Source: Botryococcus braunii | Taxonomy: Eukaryota; Chlorophyta; Trebouxiophyceae | DNA: 64,000 nucleotides | Direction of reading: 5' to 3' | Assembly (NCBI GenBank): GCA_002005505.1 | Contig: KV908354.1 | Coordinates: 784,246 to 848,245, forward strand | Part shown: piece by piece, positions 30,701 to 41,700 of the stretch | How positions within the stretch are numbered: the stretch's first letter is position 1 | Layout: each line of letters opens with the position of its first letter | Program-made: the position numbers and the translations under genes | Notes under the pieces: model-generated | Told to the model about the DNA's origin: nothing | Databases searched by the model: none | Seen by the model: only the letters and a program-made list of their open reading frames with translations

Positions 30701-31452
30701 CCACCGAGGGGAGCATTGGGCTTCCCTCAGGTTAGATGGCACGTGAACCTTTCCCAGCTTGACATAAGGTACATTCTGTACCTTATGCTGTGACTCGACA
30801 GTACTGTCAGCACTCCTGGGATTACTGTCTTTTATATCCCTCTGATCCTGGTTGCAAGAATAAGGTACATTTTGTACCTTATGTTGAGACCCGGCAGTAC
30901 AGCCAGAACTGCCAGATCCCTTCCCAACTCTCTCTCTCTCTCTCTTGGACTGCCAGACTCATTCGCTCCATCGTTACAGTCTCTCACCTTTCTAAATGCA
31001 GGTGGTAGCTGCAGCTCTATCTCTCTCTCTCCTAGACTCACACCTAGACACATTACTCTGACTTTCCTGAGCTGCGCCTATTGTGTAAGCCCACACACCA
31101 TATGCATGGTTGGCCCCCAACTCAAATTGGCTACATGCTTCCCCTGCTGCTGGCACTTCTAGCCCACTACTATCCTCGCTAACATCTTCTCCAAGCATAT
31201 CCTCCCCTGTCTCAACCTGCCTCTGCAAATCAGGGAGCCCTACCAAGGGTGGTTCGCTCACAAGTGCCTGGCCTGAGCCAGGGTCATGCATGGGGACCCC
31301 CATTGGGTCCCTCCTAGCCTGGCGCTGTTCATAGCGCTGATCCCTTGTGAGGGTGGTTCCTGGTGGAAGTCTATGTTGAGACTTCCACTGGAACCTGACC
31401 CCCTCCTGCACCTTCTGCAGTCTGTCCAGTTGCGATTGCGCTTCAGCACCAC
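30701..31452 (-). pseudogene. E-1 spacer between integrase and RT
   Basis: Aligns with 47197-47950 of E-2. Low-complexity Ser/Gln/Gly-rich coding sequence is interrupted by frameshifts. It carries two hyphenated palindromes of the ATAAGGTACA type (30764-30786 and 30860-30882). Confidence 0.75.
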
Positions 31453-32139
31453 TGTTGAGTTCTGAACATTAATATTGAATGCCTTGTGCTTTAAGTGATC
31501 TTCAGGTGTGCACTATTAGGATATGGGTCCATTGAGAACATAAGGTACCTTAAGACACGTTAGGTTGTGGACGATTTCGAACATAAGGTACAGTCTGATC
31601 TAGATTACTCGTTAGTGTGAAAGGACTATTAAAGCTACAATCACCGCATAGTCGAGCAACTGGTTTGGAAAGATACTGGGCACATAAGGATGCCAGTCTT
31701 GTTCATGCAGTTGCATGTGTCTAAAGAGCAGACAGTCGTCGAGGACTGTAGCTGGCGAGGCACGAACTTACGACATGTCTGCTTGCTTACAGGTGCGGTG
31801 ACGCAGGGTGTGTATTGGTAATGTGTTCATGTTTGATTGCCTGTTTGTAAGTGAACCATCTTAGTGTACAATCAAGTCTCCTAAACAGCTAAGGGACGGA
31901 GTCTTGATTGAGTATAGGAAGGTACTTGCTTTCAGCCGTCAGGAGCTTATTCGTGTGTAGATGCTCATTGACAGATCAACATGTAACGGAACTGGTTTGA
32001 AAAGATACTGGGCACATAAGGATGCCAGTCTTGTTCATGCAGTTGCATGTGTCTAAAGAGCAGACAGTCGTCGAGGACTGTAGCTGGAGAGGCACGAACT
32101 TACGACCCGTCTGCTTGCTTATAGGATACGCCACTGTCA
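31453..32139 (+). repeat. 5' LTR of E+ (about 687 bp)
   Basis: It holds an internal direct repeat of about 140 bp (about 31657-31797 and 31985-32125) also present in E-2. It ends ACTGTCA and is followed by a primer site. The last 20 bp differ from E-1 and E-2 LTRs. Confidence 0.72.
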
Positions 32140-32152
32140 TGGGCCCACGCCC
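32140..32152 (+). promoter_or_regulatory. Half-tRNA primer site of E+
   Basis: ATGGGCCCAC (32139-32148) is the complement of the anticodon-stem region of plant initiator tRNA (GTGGGCCCAT). Copia-type elements in insects and yeast Ty5 are known to prime from this internal fragment. Confidence 0.55.
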
Positions 32153-32563
32153 TTCCAGCTGAGCCAAGGGCAGACAGGAGTGCATGGCATCATCGGATGC
32201 ATCTGTACTGGGGTTTCCACGGACTCGCCTGACGGCAAGAAGAAGTAAAAAGGAACAACTGGATATTCACTCAGAAGGCCTACCTACAGAGTCTTCAATC
32301 TCTTGGGAAGTTTTTTTTTTTTTTTTTTTTTTTTTTTGTGAAGTGACCTGAGATTATCACCCGTCGTCGTTATCGTGAGACCGTCAGTAGGTCCGGGTGG
32401 TCAGGCGATTGCATTGCTGAAGAATATTTTGCATATTTTGCATATTAAGGTTACATGCTAGACCTCGAAAGGGTGGAATACTTGAAAGTGCTGTGGTGTA
32501 CGCCGGAAGGGTATGATTAAATCAGCTCTGTCAGGCTGAACGCTGTGAGAGAAAGTGAAGTGT
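32153..32563 (+). other. E+ 5' leader
   Basis: A 27-base T run lies at 32311-32337. Otherwise no gene or repeat was recognised before gag. Confidence 0.5.
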
Positions 32564-34207
32564 ATGACCAGACCTCAAACTCGTTCTCAAAGCAAGGTTT
32601 CTGAAAGTAATCCCAGCAGTACAGAGACTATGGCAACACCAGCAGGAGGCAACACGGCCTCCTCAGGAGCTGGACAGTCAGGACAGACCACTGGACGCAT
32701 TGCAGCCAGCTCGTATGCATACACGATGAACTCCTCCAATCCCAAGATGTCTACGCAGCTGAAGGCTGATCGCACTAATTTCAGGGCCTGGCGTGAAGAG
32801 CTGGAGTCCTGCGCAATGCAAAAAGGCGCTATGGGAGCGTTGGAGACAGCCATGCCTAAGACAGCAGAGAACGCAGCAGTAAAACATTTCATTTTGCAGT
32901 CTGTCCCGCCCATGTGGCAGGACGAAGTCAAACAGCGGGGGAGCGCTTTTGACTTCATTCAGGGGATGGCAGACCGCTGCACTGGAGGGAAGGACAGGGA
33001 AATCAACGAGAAGTGGATCAAGGGGCTCAAACAAGGCATGGTGAAGGGAGAGACAGTGCAAGAATGGTGCCACCGAGTCATCAGTATTGCCGCCTCCCTG
33101 GAGGCCAATAACCATCAGCTGGGCGACCGCCAGAGCTGCAGGTATATGTATAAGGGGCTACCTGCAGTCTTGCAGAACGACGCTTGGGCAATAACCTCCG
33201 CCAAGTCAGACCCCTACAACATGCTGGAGACGATCCTCACTGCCATTGAGAACTTGGAGTACCAGGATATCCCGTTGGCAGAGTCAGTGCAAGTCACAGC
33301 ATCAGCTGCAGCAGTTATGGCAGCAGCAGCAGCAGCCGTGCCAGCTCAGGGTGGAATCCCTGGGCCTCCCCAAGGCGCTGGAGCTGCACCGGGCGCTTGA
33401 GCAGCACCAGGAGTGGGAGCTGGAGCACATGCTGATGGTCAGGCCCCCTATGGCCCTTCTGCTCACAACGCTGGAGGCAGGGGGCGAGGGTCTGGACGTG
33501 GCAGGAGGCCAAAGGAGGAACTGGCGTGTCGCTTCTGCAACAGGACGGGACATTTCTGGAGAGAGTGCCTGGATCTGAAGAGGCTGCAAGCTCTACTTGG
33601 CACAATGCAAGCTGCAAGTTCGGGCCCAGCTGCGTGGTGGGGCACTGGAGCTCCTCAGCAACAAGCCAGCTGGTGGGATGCTGGCCAATCCAGAGGAGGC
33701 CCTCCCGTGTCAACCTCACATGCTTCTGGATCTGTGTCCACTATCTTCCCCTTCTTCCCAGGCTGGCATCTCCCACCACCACCTCCTCAAGGTGCTGGTG
33801 AGCCTATGTTCGTTTCGTTGAATGTGCTTACCCCTACGTCTCATGGGGCTTGCAGTACCTCGTGGCTGATAGATAGTGGTGCATCGGTGCACCTTGTAAA
33901 TGATCTGTCGTTACTACACAACCCAGTCATGCATGCCCAACCCCTCCCTCTTCATTTGGCCACTTCTGACGCCAAAGGAGGGATAGTTGCAGCTGGGTCT
34001 GTGTGTCTGGTCAATGCCAGACAAGAGGTGTTTTGGCTGCATAATGTGCAGTGTGTGCCCACTGCACACACTAATCTGATTTCTGTCACAGGAGACATTA
34101 CGGATGGAGCATCATTCCTCACTGACAGTGCAGGTGGGTACACGACCATGAAAGGCCCAGCAGGCTCGTCTGGTCAGATAGCCAGAGAGCGAGGGCTGTT
34201 TTTTTAG
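32564..34207 (+). pseudogene. E+ gag and protease
   Basis: Gag begins at ATG 32564. A copia-type capsid region (QLKADRTNFRAWREELE and KWIKGLKQGM) leads to an Ala-rich segment ending at TGA 33398-33400, where E-2 has GGA. The same frame then continues with the zinc knuckle CRFCNRTGHFWREC and protease (WLIDSGASVHLVNDLSLL). It ends at 34205-34207 because a T run has lost one base relative to E-2. One nonsense change and one frameshift thus break a single gag-pol frame. Confidence 0.85.
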
Positions 34208-35772
34208 AATGGGTGTGTCCAGTCAAGAGCAAGCATGCTGCACAGCCACAGTCTAGTCCTCATGTTGCCTCGTATCATGCTAGGAAAGGGCACTTGTGTA
34301 TAGATAGACTACTGTGGCATGCAAGGTTGGGTCATCCTGGGGTTAAGAGTATGACAAGGTTGGACAACGAAGATCTGGTAACTGGGATCCATCTGTCCCT
34401 TGCTCCATGCTCAGAGTGTCCTCCCCAGTGTGAGTCATGTATACAAGGGAAACATTCTCGCCCCCCCCCCTTTCCAGCTTCCTCTAGGCCTGCAGAGAGT
34501 GTGTTAGATAGAGTGCATGTGGATACTGTGGGGCCCATTTCACCAGCTGCCATCACGGGAGAGCGTTTTTGGGTTACTGTGGTTGATGAAAAATCCCATC
34601 TGATAGCCTCATTGGCAGTGAAGTCGAAAGAAGTCATTCCCAAGGCCCTCATTGAGCTCTTGAAGTACTGGCAGACATTTCATGAGAAAGTGGTGAAGTC
34701 TGTGAGATCTGATAGAGGGACAGAATTTCTGAATCAGCAGTTCAAAGAATTTTGTGCTCAACAGGGCACTAAAATGGAGACCTCGCTCCATCCACGCCTC
34801 AGCAAAATGGACTTGCTGAGCGCATGAATCGGACTCTGAAGGATCGCACAAGGACCCTGTTGGTGCACGCTGCAGCAGACCCTTCCTTGTGGAAGTAGGC
34901 ACTGGAGTCTGCCACCCTGCTTTACAACGTGGGCCCCACCACAGGCAGGCCTATGACCCCTACTGAGATGTTCTATGGGGTAAAGCCTGATGTTGCTTCC
35001 GTGCGCACATGGGGCTGTGTGGCACATGTTCACATTCCCCCAGGTCAGCGGTCTGTATTTGGACCAAGGACCATTACAGGCATGTTCACTGGGTATTGCC
35101 CACAGTCTAAGGCCTATAGAGTGTACGTAGGCAATGGTGTATGGAAAGAGAGCAGGGACGTTACGTTCCTTGAGCATTTGAGAGGGGGGGAGAGAGTGGA
35201 TATGTCTAAGGTGCAACCCGGATCTCCTCAATGGCTCTCAGGAGTGTCCTCGCATGGCAGGGGAGGCAATTTCAATGTCCCTAGCACACCAACAGCCATT
35301 CCCTTGCATTTTTGGGAAGCTGAGGATGACCCAGTGGAGGAGCGCAAGCTCACTGGATCTCCTGCTGCCATTGCCAGCTCTCCAGAGGACCAGAGCAGGC
35401 TGAGGAGCTCGGTCGGACCTGTGGCTGGAGCCCCCAGCAGCCAGGGTGGTTCCCCTGCCACCTCAGGGACCTCACAGCAGTCCTGGACAGTGCTGGGACA
35501 TCTTCAAAATTTAGCTCGGGGGGGTGCTGAAGCGCAATCGCAACTGGACAAACTGCAGAGGATGCAGGAGGGGGTCAGGTTCCAAGGGAAGTCTCAACAT
35601 AGACTTCCCCCAGGAACCACCCTCACAAGGGATCAGCGCTATGAACAGCGCCAGGCTAGGAGGGACTCAGTAGGGGTCCCCATGCATGACCCTGGCTCAG
35701 GCCAGGTACTTGTGAGTGAGCCACCCTTGGTAGGTCTCCCTGATTTGCAGAGGCAGGTTGAGACAGGGGAGG
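34208..35772 (+). pseudogene. E+ integrase and spacer
   Basis: The GAG-pre-integrase zinc motif (LLWHARLGHPGV to CESCIQGKHS) is followed by the core with HVDTVGP and SDRGTEF. A one-base deletion near 34788 destroys the frame before the catalytic Glu (E-2 keeps NGVAERMNRTL). A TAG at about 34897 replaces a Glu codon. The remaining integrase C-terminus and Ser/Gly/Gln-rich spacer run from 34929 to the solo LTR insertion. Confidence 0.82.
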
Positions 35773-36222
35773 TGTAGTGAGGTGCCGCGTCAGCGCGACG
35801 CGTCTCACGTAGGATGTGCGCGTAGTTCATGTTTCTTCGTGCCCTTTGGGATACGAGTAGATCTCGTTGTCCTTGTGTGTAGGAAAATGACTGTAATATC
35901 CTAGTGGGTCTCCTCTCGTCATCCATATCGTTATGCTCGCGAAAGCATCTCGTAGAGGGACGACGTAGCCGGATCCGCGCATAGGTGGACTAGGAACTCG
36001 GGTGGCGATCATAGTTTTTGGGTTTGCTGCTACGAGTGAGACATCTAGCATTCTCTACATTGTTCATTATATATTGTTCTTTGGAGACTCGGACGACCTG
36101 CGTGAGGAGGGATGCGAACTTGTAACGGATTGGAACTTCGATTTCTACCTTCGGTGTCACCCTTGCCTGAAACCCTTGCTTAGCTTGTTATAAATCTTAG
36201 TTACACGTCTCACTTCGTTAAA
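35773..36222 (+). mobile_element. Solo LTR of family A
   Basis: A single 450-bp A LTR in E+ with GGAGG on both sides (35768-35772 and 36223-36227). E-2 gives the empty site. It is the product of recombination between two LTRs of a former full A element. Confidence 0.95.
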
Positions 36223-36227
36223 GGAGG

Positions 36228-37826
36228 CTATGCTTGGAGAAGATGTTAGCGAGGAGAGTAGTGGGCTAGAAGTGCCAACCGCAGGGGAAGCACGTAGCCA
36301 AGTTGAGCTGGGAGCCAATCATGCTTATGGGGTGCAGCCTGACACAATAGGCGCAGCTCATGAAAGTCAGAGTGGTGTACCTAGGTGTGAGTCCAGGAGA
36401 GAGAGAGAGCTGCTGCTTCCACCTGCATTGAGAAAGGTGAGAGATTGTAATGGTGGAGCGCATTAGTCTGGCAGTCCAAAAGAGAGAGAGAGAGAGTTGG
36501 GGAGGGCTCTGGCAGTTCTGGCTGTACTACAGGATCTCAACATAAGGTACAAAATGTACATTATTCTGGGAACCAGGATCAGAGGGATATAAAAGACAAC
36601 AGTCCTAGGAGTGCTGACAGTACTGCAGAGTCTCAGCATAAGGTACAGAATGTACCTTATGTCAAGCTGGGAAAGGTTCACGTGCCATCTAACCTGAGGG
36701 AAGCCCAATGCTCCCCTCGGTGGGATTTTTTGCAACAAGCAATGAGGGAAGAGATGGATTCCCTTGATACCCATGAGGTTCTAGAGTATGTGGACAGACC
36801 ACATGGACAGAAAGTTATTCCTGTCCATTGGATCTTCTCCACTAAAAATGATGAACATGGGAATGTTACTCGCTTTAAAGCGAGGTTGGTTGCCCAAGGG
36901 TGTAGACAGATCCCTGGGATAGATGTTGGGGAGGTATTTGCACCCACCAGCAGCTATGGGGCAAGGAGGGCTGTGCTGGCAGTGGCTGCCACACAGAATC
37001 TTGAGATCCACCAAGTGGATATCAAGACGGCTTTTCTCAATGGAGAGTTGGAGGAAGAGGTCTATGTGACCCAACCACCAGGATTTGAGAATGGCAACAC
37101 GAGGGTTGTGTGCAAGCTCAGGAAGGCACTATACGGTCTAAAACAAGCCCCACGGGCTTGGCACAAGACCTTGAGCGACAAGTTGAGCGTGATGGGGTAT
37201 AGTGTGTGCAAGAGCGATGCGGGCCCTGATGGTAACCTGTCCTTTATTCTTGTTTATGTTGATGATCTTCTCATAGTTGCCAGAGTGGTTGCAGAGATTG
37301 AGTGGGGGAAAGAGTTGTTGAAGAAGGACTTCACCATCCATGATTTGGGAGAGGAGAGTGATTTCCTGGGGTGTCAGGTCCTACGCAATAGAGTTCAGGG
37401 CACTATTTCCATGAGTTGCACTCCCAAGATTGATGCTCTTGTGGAAAAGTTTGGCGTTGCTGATGATGGGCGTGTGGTTGATACCCCCATGTCCAAGGAC
37501 TTCGTGGCTAGCAGCAGACCCGAGTCCTCAGATGGTATGTCACATGGGGCAGGTACCCCACTGCCACCAGGTCATCGATACTGCGAGTTGATTGGATCGT
37601 TGCTATATATTGCCAATACGACCCGGCCTGACATTTCTCAGGCTGTTGGAGACTTGTCAAGGTATAGAATGACACCCACTACCTCACACTGGAATGAGGT
37701 TCTTCGAGTGCTGAAGTACTTGAGAGATACCGGAGAATTAGCTCTTACTCTGGGTGGAAAGGGGCCCGAGCTAGAAGGCTATGTTGATGCCGACTATGCT
37801 GGGGACCTGGACCACAGGTATTCCAC
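36228..37826 (+). pseudogene. E+ spacer end, RT and RNase H first part
   Basis: The spacer contains two palindromes (36542-36564 and 36638-36660). From 36682 the RT frame reads EEMDSLDTHEVLEYVDRPHG, HQVDIKTAFLNGELEEEVYV and VYVDDLLIVAR, with intact catalytic Asp-Asp. RNase H reads YVDADYAGDLDHRYST. Relative to E-2 a VYIRRA-coding stretch is missing without a frame change. G interrupts at 37826 and the rest is at 44615. Confidence 0.87.
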
Positions 37827-38630
37827 TGTTGTGTTGGAGTTGATGTCCGTATTTGTAGAATAAGCACCTGTTCGCAACCGTAAGTATCTGTCACATACTC
37901 AAGCATTCGCATCAGTTATGACGTCGTCCTCGCAACTGACCACCGCTGCCCACACGTGTATACACTTACACTTATGCAGCTCGCACTGTCTCAAAAGACG
38001 AAAACAACAACCTCCGATATTCTCTCACGCAGCCCACATGCACAAGTATAGCATGATATCAGTGAGAGCAATACTCCGGCAGGTCTCAGACAGGTCCTTT
38101 AGTGTTCACACTCAAAGGACTCCAGGCAACTCAAAGATGAAGTTCCAACTGTCTGAGGACCACGCTGCCGACCTGCCCCTCCTAGCCTGATCGTGCGTTA
38201 TGCACAATCGCAGATCACCGCTGACAAGTGTACTTTATCACCACATCCTAAGTGTGTGAAGTACACTTGTCACACCCACGAAGTACAGACTTATGCTGTA
38301 ACTTATACACCTGTCCTACACGTGTACACTCACAATAGGATCTCCATCATGGTTCTTTGAACTTCACTGACTGAGATCTGTACTTGCGTGATAGGCTATG
38401 AACTCATGTCACCCACGTAGAACTTTCTCTCCAGGTCTCCTAGTATATAACGGCAATTTTTGTGTCCTGATGCAGGCGTTTTTCTTTTCACATCATATGT
38501 CCCTCTATTCACTTTATGTGACGTGTCCAAAACCAATGGTGTGAACGAGAGAGAGCTCCCATACTTACGTATACGTATCTCCGCACAAGCAGATCCGTAC
38601 CTTATGTTATCTCTCTCCCAAGACACAACA
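37827..38630 (-). repeat. 3' LTR of G
   Basis: 804 bp, TGTTGTGTTGG to AGACACAACA on the plus strand. It contains the GTACCTTATG motif at 38597-38606, also seen in E elements. On the minus strand a polypurine tract (38634-38646) precedes it. Confidence 0.93.
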
Positions 38631-38744
38631 ATACTTCCCCTTTTGGACACTCACTTATAAAGTTCAATGTCTGTTCATTACTAATTGAGTTTTGTTTTGT
38701 ACAGTCAGAAGTCCATTACTCTCCTTCTCTCTCATTCTCACCCG

Positions 38745-41700
38745 TTACACCATTCCCATCCTAAGGCTGTCCCTGTGCTTCAAGAAGGACGGGCTGTTCA
38801 ATGGTTTTGTGAACAGATCCGCCACATTCTCATCGGTGGCCACATACTCTGGCAGAATTTGACCCCATGCAACCTTCTCTCGAGCCTGATGATAACACAC
38901 ACTTATGTGCTTTGTGTATTTTGACAGCACATGATTCTGCAGGTTAGCGATGCAGCCCATGTTATCCATCATGAGCTTCACCCCTCTCACTACTCTTCCC
39001 AACTCCCCCAGCAAGCTACCAAGCCACACTCCCTCTTTGGTTGCATGGCTTGCAGCTATATACTCCGCCTCCACCGTAGATGTGGCGACGGACTGCTGTT
39101 TCTTGCTTCCCCAAGAGACTGCACCTCCATTCAACATGAACACAAATCCCGTTGTGGATTTCCGTGTATCCATGTCTCCTGCAAAATCGGAATCAACATA
39201 CCCTTCAAGGGTCTGCTGCCCAGTGCCCCCATATACCAGCCCCATCTCCTTAGTACCAAGAAGATAACTTACAACTCTCAGTCCTGCCTTGTAATGAGCA
39301 GTTGTGGGAGCTGCACGGTAGCGCGCCAGCAAGCTGACAGCTTGCGAGATATCTGGACGCGTGGTATTTGCCAAATACTGCAGCGAGCCGATAAGCTCTA
39401 GATACCTATGACCATCAGGCAGTTTAGAACCTGACCCCACCACCTCCTCAGCCACCTCACCCTGTGGCTGCTCCGTTGCCACAAAGCTCTTACACATGGG
39501 TGTATTGTACACCCGTCCCCCTTCCTCAATCCCAAAGGACTGTGCCAAGTCCCGAATTTTCTGAGTGTTAGTGATCACTAACACTCCCTTCTCTCTATCT
39601 CTCTTCACTTCGCTTCCCAGAAAATTCTTGACTTCCCCCAAGTCATGAATTTTGAACCTACTCTTAAGCTCACACTTGATCTCCTGCACACGAGGATCAT
39701 CCTTACTGATTATCAGTAAGTCATCCACATACGTGACAATAAACACACGTGCTTCCCCTATTCCCGCATTGATGAATAATCCGGGATCACTCAAGCATGG
39801 CTTAAAACCCATTTCTCCCAAGTCCCTTGTCAACCTCTTGTGCCAGGGCCTGGGTGCCTGTTTCAGGCCGTACAAAGCTTTCTTCAGGCGGTACACTTCC
39901 TTCTTGTTTCCATTAGAAAACCCTGGAGGCTGTGACACGTACACTTCCTCCTCAAGCTCTCCATTCAAGAAGGCAGTTTTGATGTCCACTTGATGAATGG
40001 ACATATTTTCAGTCGCTGCAATGTTCAACAGCACCCGTCTACAAGCATGCGTGCTCACAGGAGCGAAAGTTTGGTCACAGTCAATACCCTCAACCTGACG
40101 GCATCCCTGCGCGACCAGTCTTGCCTTGAATCGGACCACATCCCCAAATTCATCAGTTTTAAGTGCAAACACCCAGATGAGAGGAATGACTTTGACTTCA
40201 GGCCTATTTACAACCTCAAATGTGTCGCACTCTTCAATCGCGTCCAGTTCCTCTTGCATAGCCTGTTTCCAATACTCCTTTTGAGGGCTAGACATAGCTT
40301 CCCCAATGTGCTTGGGGATGACCAAATCTGCAGCGCTCATTTTCTCTTCCCCGCCCCTTTCAATCACAGCAGCATGTACCCGTACACTTGTTGCATTTGC
40401 ACCAGGCACAAACCTGTCAGGTGGAGCCACGCTTGCTCTCAGATCATATCTTCCCCCACCCCTTCTTTCTTCTTCCCCGGCAGAATCAATTTCTGCATCG
40501 TGTCCGGGGTCATCGTCTTGACCATCCGCCCTATCAACTCTGTCATCCTCCTCACTCTGGTTCACTTCTTCCCTTTCTTCATCCTCCTCACTCATTTGCT
40601 GGTCAGCTTCAGCCGGTGGCAGTTGTTGAAGAAGTCCTCGGGCTCGCAGTAACGCATCCCTGAGATTGCCGACATGTAACGCCGGCTCTACCGCCAGCTG
40701 CCTTGGAACATCAACAACTCTCTCTTGTACTTCTTCCACCAGCTCCACATCATCATCATCAGACACAAACAGACCCTGTACATCCTTCTCTCTGTGCTCT
40801 CCCTCTGGAGAGGCCACTGAATACCCTAGTTCGTCTTCTACGAACCGCACATCTTTACTCACAACAATTTTTCCTTTCACCAGCACCCGGTACGCCTTTG
40901 ACCCTTGTGCGTACCCCACGAACATGCCAGCAACAGAGCGGGGACCCAACGCTGTCAGCTGCCGTTCTGGCAGCCCAACATATGCAAGACAACCCCAGAT
41001 CTTGAAGTACTTGCACGCAGGTTTCCCTCCATAAAACAGCTCATTGGGACATGCATTCTTGCCCCTTATTGCACTGAAGTTTAACAAATAAACAACCGTG
41101 CGAACTGCTTCAGGCCACAGCTCAGGCCCTGCTTCAGCATCAAAAAGCAAAGCCCTTACTCTTTCCTTGATTACTCTGTTAACTCTCTCAACCTTTCCAT
41201 TCTGCTCGGGCGTATAAGGAGCGCTTGTTTGATGCGTTATCCCTTTACGTGAGAAAAACTGAGACAGGTCACTGTTTACAAATTCAGTTCCCCTATCAGT
41301 CCTCACAGTACCCACTTTACATTTGGTGGATACTTCCCATTTCAGAAGGATTTCTTGGACAAGCTGGCCTACCTCAGCCTTGGAGCTGAACGATCGAGCT
41401 TCACACTTGTGCGAGAAGTCGTCTAGCAGGACCAGCAAGTACCGCTCTCCACCCAGCCCAACAACTGGCATCTCCCCCATGACGTCCATGTGGACAAGCT
41501 GCAGTCTCTCTGTAGACTCTGCACCCATGGAGGTAGGCAGTGGAGTCTTACTCTGCTTCCCCCGAATGCACGCATCACAATGAGTAACGACTTTTTCAAT
41601 TTCTGCAGTGCTGCCCTTCAGATCATTCAGGAAATTATCTCTCATCATCCGTGACATGCACACAATGCCAGGGTGGCCCAATCTTCTGTGCCATATCTCT

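Larger units (their letters stand above)
23338..31452 (-). mobile_element. Copia E-1 internal region (interrupted by F)
   Basis: Ty1/copia order on the minus strand: RNase H and RT at 23518-24866, F insertion, then the RT-integrase spacer at 30701-31452. The element is cut at 31452 by E+, whose LTR starts at 31453 (flank ACCAC). The rest of E-1 would lie right of the window. It is degenerate. Confidence 0.85.

Noticed and set aside
32311..32337. Poly-T tract as the tail of an inserted LINE or SINE on the minus strand
   Set aside because: No duplicated flanks or element body were seen; it looks like slippage in the E+ leader.
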